A stretch of 39,915 nucleotides of DNA from B69-G16 sp964501905 (GTDB lineage Archaea > Thermoproteota > Thermoprotei > Thermofilales > B69-G16): positions 1 through 39,915 of the forward strand of contig CAZCTW010000013.1 of the NCBI GenBank assembly GCA_964501905.1. Reading direction: 5' to 3'. The stretch's first letter is position 1, and the number at the start of each line of letters is the position of its first letter. This document shows positions 32,272-39,668 of the stretch, piece after piece. The translations under genes and the position numbers were made by a program. The notes beneath the pieces are model-generated. The model had not been told where the DNA came from. It was given only the letters and a program-made list of their open reading frames with translations, and did not search any database.

Positions 32272-33942
32272 CTACAATCTCTCTATGTAGTCTAGGTTAT
32301 GTCTTCGTTCTAGCTCCGCCCAGTATTTTAGCTCTCCGACATCAAAGTTTGTAACCGCGTTTTCTAGAACCTCCATCTTTTCCTTGAATTCGTCTAAGTA
32401 GGCCTTAACTTTGGATGAAGTGAAAGGTGAGATGGTAACGTCCCAAGGTGTGGGCTGTTCTTTTAACTCTTTAAATATTCGTTTCGCCTCTTTGTTAAAT
32501 CCTTCAACTTCATAATCTAGCTTTTTGGCTAGCTCAGCCATCTGGTAGCCTGCGATATGTATAGTATCTTCCAAGCAAAGGAATAGTTCTTCTAGTGATT
32601 TTAAAGCTAGTTCATGATCTCCGGTCTCTACGGCGTTCCATAGTTTTAGGAAAGCCTGTGATAAGCCGTATGTATCGACTTTCACTTTGTATTTTTCAGC
32701 TTGCTCTTCTAAAACCTCAATTTTCCTTAGCGTAACGCGCTTAAGCTCTCCAGTATCCAGCTTTCTGCGAGAAGAATATTTTAGGAATGTAGCGTATAGA
32801 TAAATGATTCTTTCGAAAAGCATTTTCCTATCGCTTTCGTCGAGCTTATCGATAAATTCCTCAAATTCAGGCTCATACCCAGGGAATAAGTAATTCAATT
32901 CTCTTAGAAGCTCTTTTCTACTGTAGCTTATCTTGCCCTGCGGGACGAACAGCAGTATCGGTCTTAAATTTTCCAGTTTTCTATCATTTCCATTAACTAA
33001 AGGATCTGCTATTTCAGGAAAATAGCTTTTCAATCTGAGTACTTGCAAAAATGCCTGTTTAGAAACTCTCTCTAATAACAGTAACATCTGGGCATCCGGA
33101 ATACGCACTGGCTTCAAACCAGTAAGTTTCCGGTATTCCTCTTTAGCAGTTGATTTTAAAGAGAAATCTTCAGCAGAAGTTGCTCTAACAGTTCTCTGCA
33201 TTTCTTTAGCCTCTTTTTTAGGTTGAATTCTCTTATCAACTTCCTGTTTGAGCTTTTTTGTTGTCCAACCCTTCTCTGCGCACTTTTTGGCGAGTTCTAC
33301 TTGAAGCTTTGGATCTTTCACTTTCAACAAAATTCTTGCATGATGTTCTGTGAAATTATTTCTCTTTATATTATTAAGAGAAATTTCATTTTCCTCCCGG
33401 GAGGAATCTATTTTTACTCTTTTTGACTTAAAGGAATCAGATAGAATTCTTTGAACTTCGTCCTCTAACTTTAGCAAATCTAGTTTATTATAAATTTCTT
33501 TTTTATGAACACCTAGCTTTTCGGCTAACTGCGCAACATTTAGATTATATTTTTCTAGCATGTACTTATAGTATTTAGCTTTTGCTATAGGATCAAGTTG
33601 TTCTCTAAACTCATTTTCAATATACGCTATTTTGTCAGACTCGAAATCCGATAAATCCTTGACTATAGCAGGTATTTTCCTCTTTCCTAGCTCTTTAAAA
33701 CTGAGAAATCGCCTACATCCAACAACGAGTTCATAATTATCGTTAGATGTAGGCCTGACTATAACAGGTTGTATTAAACCATCTTTTTTAATACTTTCAA
33801 GAATAAGCTTATCAGGTTCTCTCCCTAGAACTTGATGCACCTCCGAGATAACAATTTTATCTATATCTAACCAAACAATATTTTCTAATTCGAAATTATA
33901 CTCTTTATTATTTCTAAGCATCATAAAAATTTGCCTTTTCAT
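32272..33942 (-). CDS. ParB-family protein 2 with long C-terminal extension
   Basis: 556 residues. The ParB domain shows VVGCRRFLSF (71-80) and ENEFREQLDPIAKAKYY, with a helix-turn-helix near 134-160 (VAQLAEKLGVHKKEIY). It then has a long helical extension of about 300 residues absent from ordinary ParB. The motif reads GCRR instead of the usual GERR. It starts at ATG 33942 after a TATATATAT tract and diverges from a winged-helix operon. Possibly a partition protein, plasmid regulator or nucleoid factor. Confidence 0.8.
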   Translation of the reverse strand: MKRQIFMMLRNNKEYNFELENIVWLDIDKIVISEVHQVLGREPDKLILESIKKDGLIQPVIVRPTSNDNYELVVGCRRFLSFKELGKRKIPAIVKDLSDFESDKIAYIENEFREQLDPIAKAKYYKYMLEKYNLNVAQLAEKLGVHKKEIYNKLDLLKLEDEVQRILSDSFKSKRVKIDSSREENEISLNNIKRNNFTEHHARILLKVKDPKLQVELAKKCAEKGWTTKKLKQEVDKRIQPKKEAKEMQRTVRATSAEDFSLKSTAKEEYRKLTGLKPVRIPDAQMLLLLERVSKQAFLQVLRLKSYFPEIADPLVNGNDRKLENLRPILLFVPQGKISYSRKELLRELNYLFPGYEPEFEEFIDKLDESDRKMLFERIIYLYATFLKYSSRRKLDTGELKRVTLRKIEVLEEQAEKYKVKVDTYGLSQAFLKLWNAVETGDHELALKSLEELFLCLEDTIHIAGYQMAELAKKLDYEVEGFNKEAKRIFKELKEQPTPWDVTISPFTSSKVKAYLDEFKEKMEVLENAVTNFDVGELKYWAELERRHNLDYIERL

Positions 33943-34117
33943 ATATATATATTGTTAGCGTTACATGATTTGAAACATTTTCTATATTTTTGATAGAATA
34001 CAATCATTTTGATTATTTAATGTAAATTATATTTTATTAATCTGATATGGTAAAATCATTTTTATTGAAGATAATAAAGATGATTAATAACTTTTATTGT
34101 GTAACATAAATTTTATT

Positions 34118-34146
34118 ATCTGTAATATGTATTATTTATTACAGAT
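34118..34146. promoter_or_regulatory. 10-bp inverted repeat upstream of the RadA-type operon
   Basis: ATCTGTAATA (34118-34127) and TATTACAGAT (34137-34146) are exact reverse complements with a 9-base centre, 22 bases before the winged-helix ATG at 34169. Good candidate operator for that regulator. Confidence 0.6.
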
Positions 34147-34168
34147 TAAAATTTAATTAGGGGATTAT

Positions 34169-34573
34169 ATGGCTGGAAATGAGTTAGTGGAAGAGGAGCT
34201 TGTCAGGAGATTTACAATTATATACAGGCTGGGAACGTATGGGGGGCGATGCCACGCCTCTAAGCTTAGGACTAACATACCCCACTTGCTTAAAACTCTC
34301 AATAACCTCAAACAAATAGGGATTTTAGATGTTATGAAGGTAGGTAGGAATTATATTGTTGTTATGACTGGTAAGGGCTGGGAAGTCTATAATTTTATAG
34401 TTGCTGCTATAAAAGTTGCTAAGGGAGAAAGAATAGAAAAAGAAGTTAAAAAGCGAGAACGAGAAATTATTACCAAAGCTGTGGAAGTTGCGGAGGCTGA
34501 GCTTGCCGTGCCTGAGTTTGTTACTGGCAACCCTTGGATAAGCGTTCTAGTAAGGAGGGGTAGGGAGTGGTGA
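34169..34573 (+). CDS. Winged-helix regulator
   Basis: 134 residues. Residues about 10-70 read as a winged helix (LLKTLNNLKQIGILDVMKV then a beta hairpin), followed by a charged helix that may dimerise. GGGG precedes the ATG. Its stop overlaps the start of the RadA-like gene, and a 10-bp palindrome lies upstream, so it probably represses its own operon. Assignment is by pattern. Confidence 0.65.
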   Translation: MAGNELVEEELVRRFTIIYRLGTYGGRCHASKLRTNIPHLLKTLNNLKQIGILDVMKVGRNYIVVMTGKGWEVYNFIVAAIKVAKGERIEKEVKKREREIITKAVEVAEAELAVPEFVTGNPWISVLVRRGREW

Positions 34574-35190
34574 GGAGGTTGATATTGTTGTCTGAACAAG
34601 ATGAAATAATTTTAAAAAATAGTGGCATTAGCAGACTGCACGCAACTTGGCTATCTCCTACAGAGTTGGCACAGATAACTGGTTTGAGCGTAGAGGAAGC
34701 TGAGGCTTTAAAGGAGAGAGTTAGAGTTTTCATCTCTTTAACTCCATTAAGATGTAGCTGGGGTATCGAAGTACTTGATACTATATTACCGTTAATTTAT
34801 GGTGCACATTTGTTAATGGGGGATGTTGAGCGATTCGTTAAGAAAATCGAGCCGGAGGTTTTATGGGTTCCAGAGCTATTAGACGAACAATATGTAAACT
34901 ATCTTGTTTACGATCTTCCAAAGGAAATAGAGGAGAACATAGAGAATAGGAGGCCAGTAGCTACTTATGTGGAGGCTTTTACTAGAGATATTGAAGAGGG
35001 CGTCAGATACGCATTGTGGACTTTGCATAGAATAGGTGTCGTATATAGGATCCCAGTTTTAGCTCTCGGCAGTCCTTTAGGTTTGAAGTTTAAAGAATAT
35101 CTTACTGGAGCAGTCGAGTTCGTGAAAACCGTTGCCGGGACGGAGGTTAGAGTTTTTCTACCTTCTCCGAACTTCGCTCTTTTAAAATAA
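34567..35190 (+). CDS. RadA-like paralog lacking a P-loop
   Basis: 207 residues from GTG. Residues 29-53 (LSPTELAQITGLSVEEAEALKE) match the helix-hairpin-helix of the RadA N-terminal domain. SWGIEVLDTILP then aligns by eye with the RadA GSKALDELLG strand, but no Walker A follows. The tail (LHRIGVVYRIPVLAL ... RVFLPSPNF) resembles the RadA C-terminal strands. It looks like an inactivated, shrunken RadA paralog, perhaps a structural partner for the intact copy downstream. The HhH is fairly clear; the rest is inference needing a profile search. Confidence 0.55.
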   Translation: MVRRLILLSEQDEIILKNSGISRLHATWLSPTELAQITGLSVEEAEALKERVRVFISLTPLRCSWGIEVLDTILPLIYGAHLLMGDVERFVKKIEPEVLWVPELLDEQYVNYLVYDLPKEIEENIENRRPVATYVEAFTRDIEEGVRYALWTLHRIGVVYRIPVLALGSPLGLKFKEYLTGAVEFVKTVAGTEVRVFLPSPNFALLK

Positions 35191-35255
35191 GTTTCATTAT
35201 TTAACTACAAATTTTATGCATATATATAATAGCAAGGAATTATAATTATTATTTG

Positions 35256-36209
35256 ATGAAAGATGAGGAGTACGAGCTTGAGGATATTCCCGGTGTCGGC
35301 AGGATTACGGCTCAGAAGTTGAGGAAGGCTGGGATAACAAGCGTTAAGCAGATTACCATGCTAATTCCGGAAGAAATCGAGTCGAGAACCGGGATTAACA
35401 TCGTTAGATGTTGCAATATTGTGAGGGAGGCTAGGCTTCTTCTAGGCATTAAGCCGGGTAGGGCTACCGGGAGGGAAGTCAAAGAAGAGCTTATGAAAAG
35501 AGAGACCTTCACTTTTGGGGTTAAGGCGCTTGACGAGCTTACTAGGGGAGGCATTATGATGCAAGAACTCATAGAGTTCGCCGGAGAGTTCGGAACTGGG
35601 AAGACTCAGCTATGCCATCAGCTAAGCGTTACCGTACAATTGCCGCCAGCGAAGGGGGGCGTAGCTGGTAGTGTAGCTTATATCGATACTGAGGGAACTT
35701 TTAGCCCTGAAAGAATCGAGAAGATTGGTGAGAGATTCGGAGTTGAAGACGCACTAGATAATGTTATCAGGTATAGGGTTACTTCAGTTCAGGATCTAGA
35801 GGACACCGTATTCTTCCTTCACGATGATATAACAAAGTATAATATCAGGCTTGTAATCGTAGACAGCATAATATACCTATACAGGGCTCAGTTCACGGGC
35901 TTAGAGAAGCTTGCCAGGAGACAGCAGAGACTAAACTACATCCTAGACCTTTTGCGGAGATACGCTGTTCACTACAACTTAGCAGTAGTATACACAAACC
36001 AAGTACTAGATAAAGTAGATCTGAAACACACCATCATTAAGGTGCCGACGGGCGGGAATATTATAGCCCACGCAGCCACGCACAGGTTCTTCCTCATGTA
36101 TGGTCCTAAAGATACTAGGATTATGAAGGTGTTGGACAGCTATATGTTGCCCAAGGACGCCGCCGCGCCTTATAGAATTACGGATAGGGGTATAGAGGAC
36201 GTTGAATAG
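35256..36209 (+). CDS. RadA-family recombinase paralog
   Basis: About 317 residues from ATG 35256, preceded by ATAATTAT (35242-35249). An N-terminal HhH domain (DIPGVGRITAQKLRKAG) is followed by the RecA core: Walker A GEFGTGKT (111-118), AYIDTEGTF (142-150), Walker B RLVIVDS (199-205) and the AVVYTNQV strand. The phenylalanine of the FxTA polymerisation motif in the linker seems to be missing (KPGRATGRE). DNA-dependent ATPase for strand pairing or recombination. It overlaps a PD-(D/E)XK nuclease gene by eight bases, suggesting joint action on DNA ends. Confidence 0.9.
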   Translation: MKDEEYELEDIPGVGRITAQKLRKAGITSVKQITMLIPEEIESRTGINIVRCCNIVREARLLLGIKPGRATGREVKEELMKRETFTFGVKALDELTRGGIMMQELIEFAGEFGTGKTQLCHQLSVTVQLPPAKGGVAGSVAYIDTEGTFSPERIEKIGERFGVEDALDNVIRYRVTSVQDLEDTVFFLHDDITKYNIRLVIVDSIIYLYRAQFTGLEKLARRQQRLNYILDLLRRYAVHYNLAVVYTNQVLDKVDLKHTIIKVPTGGNIIAHAATHRFFLMYGPKDTRIMKVLDSYMLPKDAAAPYRITDRGIEDVE

Positions 36210-36699
36210 GTTTATGCTGGTATATAATAGGATTCAGGAGGCTTTAGACAGGTTTGAGGAGGCTAAGACTAGCAAGCGTAAAGTTAGTGTCAGCGAAATT
36301 GCCAGGAAATATGGATTCGCGCACGGTAGCCTTGTGGATGATCCTAAAAAGGTTCATAGCAGGTTTAAGCTCTACATCTATGATGTTTTTAAATATGAGA
36401 GATATGCTTGTAGTTTTCCACTTGCTTGGAAGTATAGAGAAGTTTGGATCTACGGAGTACCTGATTTGGTGGTTTTCGAGAATGGAGTTCCGATTGAGAT
36501 TTGGGAGGTTAAAACTTATTCTAAGCATAGAAAGGGGGAAGTAGTTCAGCTTCAGCTTTACGGCTGGCTTACAAAACAAAACTTTGACGTTATCCCTAGG
36601 TTAATATTAGCACTAGGTTTTAGGAACTGGCGAAACTATCAGACTTTAGATTATGATTATAACGAAAAATTCGTATTAGATATATTAAAAGATATTTGA
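36202..36699 (+). CDS. PD-(D/E)XK nuclease (RecB/Cas4-like fold)
   Basis: 165 residues. The catalytic signature is visible: GVPDLVVF (Asp88), IEIWEVKTY (Glu102, Lys104), then the QLQLYGW motif (Gln116, Tyr120) common in RecB-type nucleases. It has only one cysteine, so it lacks the Fe-S cluster of Cas4. It starts with TTG inside the end of the RadA-like gene, with an ATG at 36214 as alternative. Probably trims DNA ends for the RadA paralogs. A hairpin terminator follows directly. Confidence 0.8.
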   Translation: MNRFMLVYNRIQEALDRFEEAKTSKRKVSVSEIARKYGFAHGSLVDDPKKVHSRFKLYIYDVFKYERYACSFPLAWKYREVWIYGVPDLVVFENGVPIEIWEVKTYSKHRKGEVVQLQLYGWLTKQNFDVIPRLILALGFRNWRNYQTLDYDYNEKFVLDILKDI

Positions 36700-36703
36700 A
36701 TTT

Positions 36704-36725
36704 GACCGCTACTGGCGGTCTTTTT
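36704..36725 (+). terminator. Hairpin plus T-run terminator
   Basis: GACCGC (36704-36709) pairs with GCGGTC (36715-36720) around a 5-base loop, followed at once by five T. It lies four bases after the nuclease stop and closes the RadA/nuclease operon. Looks like a bacterial-style intrinsic terminator in an archaeal context. Confidence 0.7.
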
Positions 36726-36827
36726 GGAGCATAACAATGTTATAATTATTTTAAATTACGAGCATGTTATGCAGTAATTAGTTTTATTTTGAAAAAATTT
36801 ATTTAACTTGATAATATTAATACTATT

Positions 36828-37388
36828 ATGATTGAGATTAAGACAATAGGAGTTTTACTTATCGGGCTTTTTCTAGGTGTGCTTCTAGGTTTTGTCTTTG
36901 GAAGTGTAAATGTTTCAAATTATGAAAAACGGATAGAAGCTTTACAAAATCAGTTGAATGAACTAAATAGTAAACTCTCAGATCGTGAATTTAAAATAAG
37001 CAATTTGATGACACAGCTAAAAAGCAAAGAAGATGAAATAAGCGTTTACAAAGATAAGATTAAAGAATCTATCGCTGGACCGGGAACAACTTGGGTTGCT
37101 AATATACCTGATGAGGAGGCTAAAATATTATGTCTATGGTTTAATAGTAGTTTTCACTTAGCTCAAATATTTCACGAGAGAATAGAGGATATTTGGCTTG
37201 ACATTCACAAATACATTCTAGAGGACATGCTAGTGTTGAATCCAAAAGCGCTTTCGCTGGAGGAACAAAACAAACTCTTAAAAATATTTGATGAAATGAG
37301 CAGAATTCCTTTCCCTAGCTTAGAGAGACAATACGAGGACGAATTCGAAACCAAGAAGAAGATAGACCTAGCAATTCTTCGGCTGTGA
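36828..37388 (+). CDS. Membrane-anchored coiled-coil protein, possibly frameshifted
   Basis: 186 residues. An N-terminal hydrophobic helix (about 7-28) is followed by a coiled coil (about 32-75) and a helical domain. The frame stops at TGA 37386-37388, but the +1 frame from 37384 stays open for 29 more codons (CEKKEAENFLAQLYKA...) to TAA at 37471-37473, with composition that continues the helix. This suggests a recent frameshift near 37384, a sequencing error or a recoding event. No family recognised. Confidence 0.6.
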   Translation: MIEIKTIGVLLIGLFLGVLLGFVFGSVNVSNYEKRIEALQNQLNELNSKLSDREFKISNLMTQLKSKEDEISVYKDKIKESIAGPGTTWVANIPDEEAKILCLWFNSSFHLAQIFHERIEDIWLDIHKYILEDMLVLNPKALSLEEQNKLLKIFDEMSRIPFPSLERQYEDEFETKKKIDLAILRL

Positions 37389-37476
37389 GAAGAAAGAAGC
37401 TGAAAACTTCCTTGCTCAACTATACAAAGCTATTAAGGCGCAATTTCGTACCCTTAGAAAACTATCACAATAATAT

Positions 37477-37588
37477 CTAAGAAGGAATTAATTCCGCCAC
37501 ATAATATTCTTCTTTAAATGCGTGTTCCCATATTCCGGCTACTAGCTTGTATTTTCTTTAAACCTTCCTCGTCCCATACAACTCGCAT
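37477..37588 (-). pseudogene. Short frameshifted ORF
   Basis: ATG 37588 opens MRVVWDEEGLKK and then continues into nonsense, while the +1 frame gives YKLVAGIWEHAFKEEYYV and on to the stop at 37477-37479. Removing one A from the AAAA run restores a single 36-codon frame. It could be a decayed small gene or a homopolymer sequencing error. It follows the 109-residue gene after 25 bases. Confidence 0.4.
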
Positions 37589-37613
37589 ATTATCAATTTT
37601 AAAGTGAAAAAAG

Positions 37614-37943
37614 CTATTTGACAAGTTCTCCCCGTTTCTCTGCTTTATAATATTCTAAGAGGGCTATTTGAGGATGCTCGGCATGTACTATTTTTACTCC
37701 ATACGTCCCACTACTACCCCTTCCTTGAAAGTCTACCATATACTCTATGACAGCGGTCAATTCTTCAGGGTTAAAATACGCTCCATAAAACCTTACATCT
37801 CTTATCTCTCCCAGCTCCTCCTCCACAGATTTTCTGATAAACTCAAAAGGCTTCATTTTACTTTCTTCCCAAGCCTCTAATAACTCGCTAAAGCTTATTC
37901 GTAATGTTTTAAAAATATCACTAATGCAAAGATATATTGGCAT
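37614..37943 (-). CDS. Small cytosolic protein, unknown
   Basis: 109 residues, ATG start, acidic and mixed alpha/beta, with no membrane segment or known motif. It lies in a stretch with several frameshifted small ORFs and diverges from the short remnant before Cdc6. No family recognised. Confidence 0.5.
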   Translation of the reverse strand: MPIYLCISDIFKTLRISFSELLEAWEESKMKPFEFIRKSVEEELGEIRDVRFYGAYFNPEELTAVIEYMVDFQGRGSSGTYGVKIVHAEHPQIALLEYYKAEKRGELVK

Positions 37944-37989
37944 GATTTTATCTCCTCTTGTTTAATTTAAAACTCATTCTTAAATTTAC

Positions 37990-38089
37990 ATGCACAGCAT
38001 CCCAGAGGAGATAATTCCAGCAGTAAAGGAAGCTCTTGAAGAATGTAGATAAAGAGATAAAAGTTAAAGATCCTCTGAGATTTATCTAG
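37990..38089 (+). pseudogene. Frameshifted short ORF before cdc6
   Basis: ATG 37990 reads MHSIPEEIIPAVKEALEE and stops at 38052. The +1 frame continues with VDKEIKVKDPLRFI to a stop at 38087-38089. The two parts together look like one small helical gene of about 33 codons that has lost its frame. Confidence 0.35.
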
Positions 38090-38151
38090 AGATACCTCAA
38101 TCGTAAATTTCAATGATAGAAACATTAGTTTTATAGGTGATTTTTAGATAT

Positions 38152-39270
38152 ATGCGTCTATTTAGGGATGCTAGTAAGCTTTTTACAAGTTATATTCCGC
38201 CAAAGCTTCCCCATAGGGATAAACAGTTAAGACAGCTGCAGTCTTTTTTCAATTATAGGCTTAAATTTCCTCAAATAGTACAGCTTGAGGGTCCTGCTGG
38301 TACTGGTAAGACGAGTAGTTCGCTTTTGCTTGCTAATATGCTTAAAGCTAGTACTAAGGCTTTATATGTTAATCTTAAGGTGTATAGGAAGAAGTTTTTG
38401 ATGTATAAGACTTTACTCGAACAGGTCGAGCCTGATGCTGGGCTTAAAGTTAGGTCGTATAGTCCTGAGGAGCTTTTAGTTTATCTTTTAAAAACTATTT
38501 CTAAAGATCATGAACATGATTATTTGTTTATTGTGGATGAGATTGATAATTTCATTAAAGGTGGGGATACTAGTGTTGTTTATGAGCTTACTAGGTTGAA
38601 TGAAGTTTTTCCTGGTGAACGGCTAAACATTAGGGGTGTGATTTTTATAAGTAGGGATCCTGAGTGGCGTGATTTGTTGGATTCTGCTGAGAAGAGTTCT
38701 CTTGGCGCTCTAATTATAAAATATGACAGGTACACTAAGGAGCAACTTGCGGATATTCTTGAGTATAGGGCTTCGCTAGCCCTCAAACCGAGAACATATA
38801 CGGATGAGATTATAGATTATATTGCCGATGTTGTCGCTTCAGAAGCCAACAGCGATGTCAGATTTGCTCTAGACGTGCTCTATTACTCCGCTCTAACTGC
38901 TGAACGGGAAGGAGCGGAAAAAATTGAGATTGAACATGTTAGAAAAGTGGTAGGCTATCTCGTCCCTGGTTTAACCAGCGAGGATTTGAGTTTGCTCGAA
39001 AAGGTTGAAATGGTAGGTCTTTTATCAATAGCCTATGCTTTGAAGCTGAAAGAAGAGCCTTACGTTGGATTCCTAGATATTTCGAAAGCATACGAGGAAA
39101 CTTGCAGAAGGTACGGGTTAAGGCCGAATATTAGAACATTAGAAAATACTATTCAGAAACTCCATGATCTAGGCTTTATAACGTTTAAAGGCATAAAACG
39201 AATAGGTATAAACGTCCCGCTTGATAAGCTAATTAACTTTTTAGAAACTAGAATTAAAAGCGAGGTCTAA
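38152..39270 (+). CDS. cdc6: Orc1/Cdc6 replication initiator
   Basis: 372 residues from ATG 38152 (or 377 from GTG 38137). AAA+ domain with Walker A GPAGTGKT (52-59 in the longer form), Walker B YLFIVDEID (129-137), sensor I strand GVIFISRDP, and a C-terminal winged helix (about 285-377). This is the archaeal initiator that binds origin repeats and loads MCM. No MCM gene is present, so the element would rely on host helicase. Its presence supports autonomous plasmid replication. The origin is probably close by. Confidence 0.92.
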   Translation: MRLFRDASKLFTSYIPPKLPHRDKQLRQLQSFFNYRLKFPQIVQLEGPAGTGKTSSSLLLANMLKASTKALYVNLKVYRKKFLMYKTLLEQVEPDAGLKVRSYSPEELLVYLLKTISKDHEHDYLFIVDEIDNFIKGGDTSVVYELTRLNEVFPGERLNIRGVIFISRDPEWRDLLDSAEKSSLGALIIKYDRYTKEQLADILEYRASLALKPRTYTDEIIDYIADVVASEANSDVRFALDVLYYSALTAEREGAEKIEIEHVRKVVGYLVPGLTSEDLSLLEKVEMVGLLSIAYALKLKEEPYVGFLDISKAYEETCRRYGLRPNIRTLENTIQKLHDLGFITFKGIKRIGINVPLDKLINFLETRIKSEV

Positions 39271-39539
39271 TCCATATATCCGACTTTTTTAAAGAAGGAG
39301 ACTAATGCCTTAACAAACCAATGTTCTTTATTGATTCTATAGAATCCCAGCTCATTTCTATGTACAATTCCAAGCCTTGCAAGCCTCTCCATATATTCTC
39401 TTCTAACTTTTATACCTGCATTTTTAGATAGTGCATATAGTGTTAGCCATGTATCGCTCTCTATCATAAATTTTAAAATTCTAAATTGTTTTGCCGAATT
39501 TGGAAATACCTGCTCCAGTACGTTCTCGTAGAAAGACAT
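39267..39539 (-). CDS. Winged-helix protein
   Basis: 90 residues. Helices and a wing (LARLGIVHRNELGFYRI) fit a small winged-helix DNA-binding protein. Its 3' end overlaps the end of cdc6 by four bases, and it diverges from the RadA-like gene at the window end. Possibly a regulator of replication or of that gene. Confidence 0.65.
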   Translation of the reverse strand: MSFYENVLEQVFPNSAKQFRILKFMIESDTWLTLYALSKNAGIKVRREYMERLARLGIVHRNELGFYRINKEHWFVKALVSFFKKVGYMD

Positions 39540-39599
39540 ATGCTAAATACGCCGCTAGTAGTAAAGAATTTTATGGCATAAAATTTGCGATTTTCAAGA

Positions 39600-39618
39600 C
39601 CCCCCTCCCCCCACCTGG
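39600..39618. other. G/C-string in the intergenic region next to cdc6
   Basis: Two runs of six C separated by one T (39600-39605 and 39607-39612), followed by ACCTGG; on the minus strand this is CCAGGT then two G6 runs. Archaeal origin recognition boxes end in a G-string, so this could be part of an origin site, or a G-quadruplex. Only one copy is seen, so the call is weak. Confidence 0.3.
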
Positions 39619-39648
39619 TATTCACCCTATATATTCTACATCCTCACT

Positions 39649-39667
39649 ATCTCATTCGAGATGAGAT
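39649..39667 (+). promoter_or_regulatory. 7-bp inverted repeat at the start of the last gene
   Basis: ATCTCAT (39649-39655) and ATGAGAT (39661-39667) are exact reverse complements with a 5-base centre, ending one base before the ATG at 39669. Placed to block transcription or initiation if bound by a repressor. Confidence 0.45.
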
Positions 39668-39668
39668 T

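Noticed and set aside
36202..36699. Annotation of the nuclease as Cas4
   Set aside because: The PD-(D/E)XK motifs fit, but the four Fe-S cysteines are absent and no CRISPR array or other cas gene is present.
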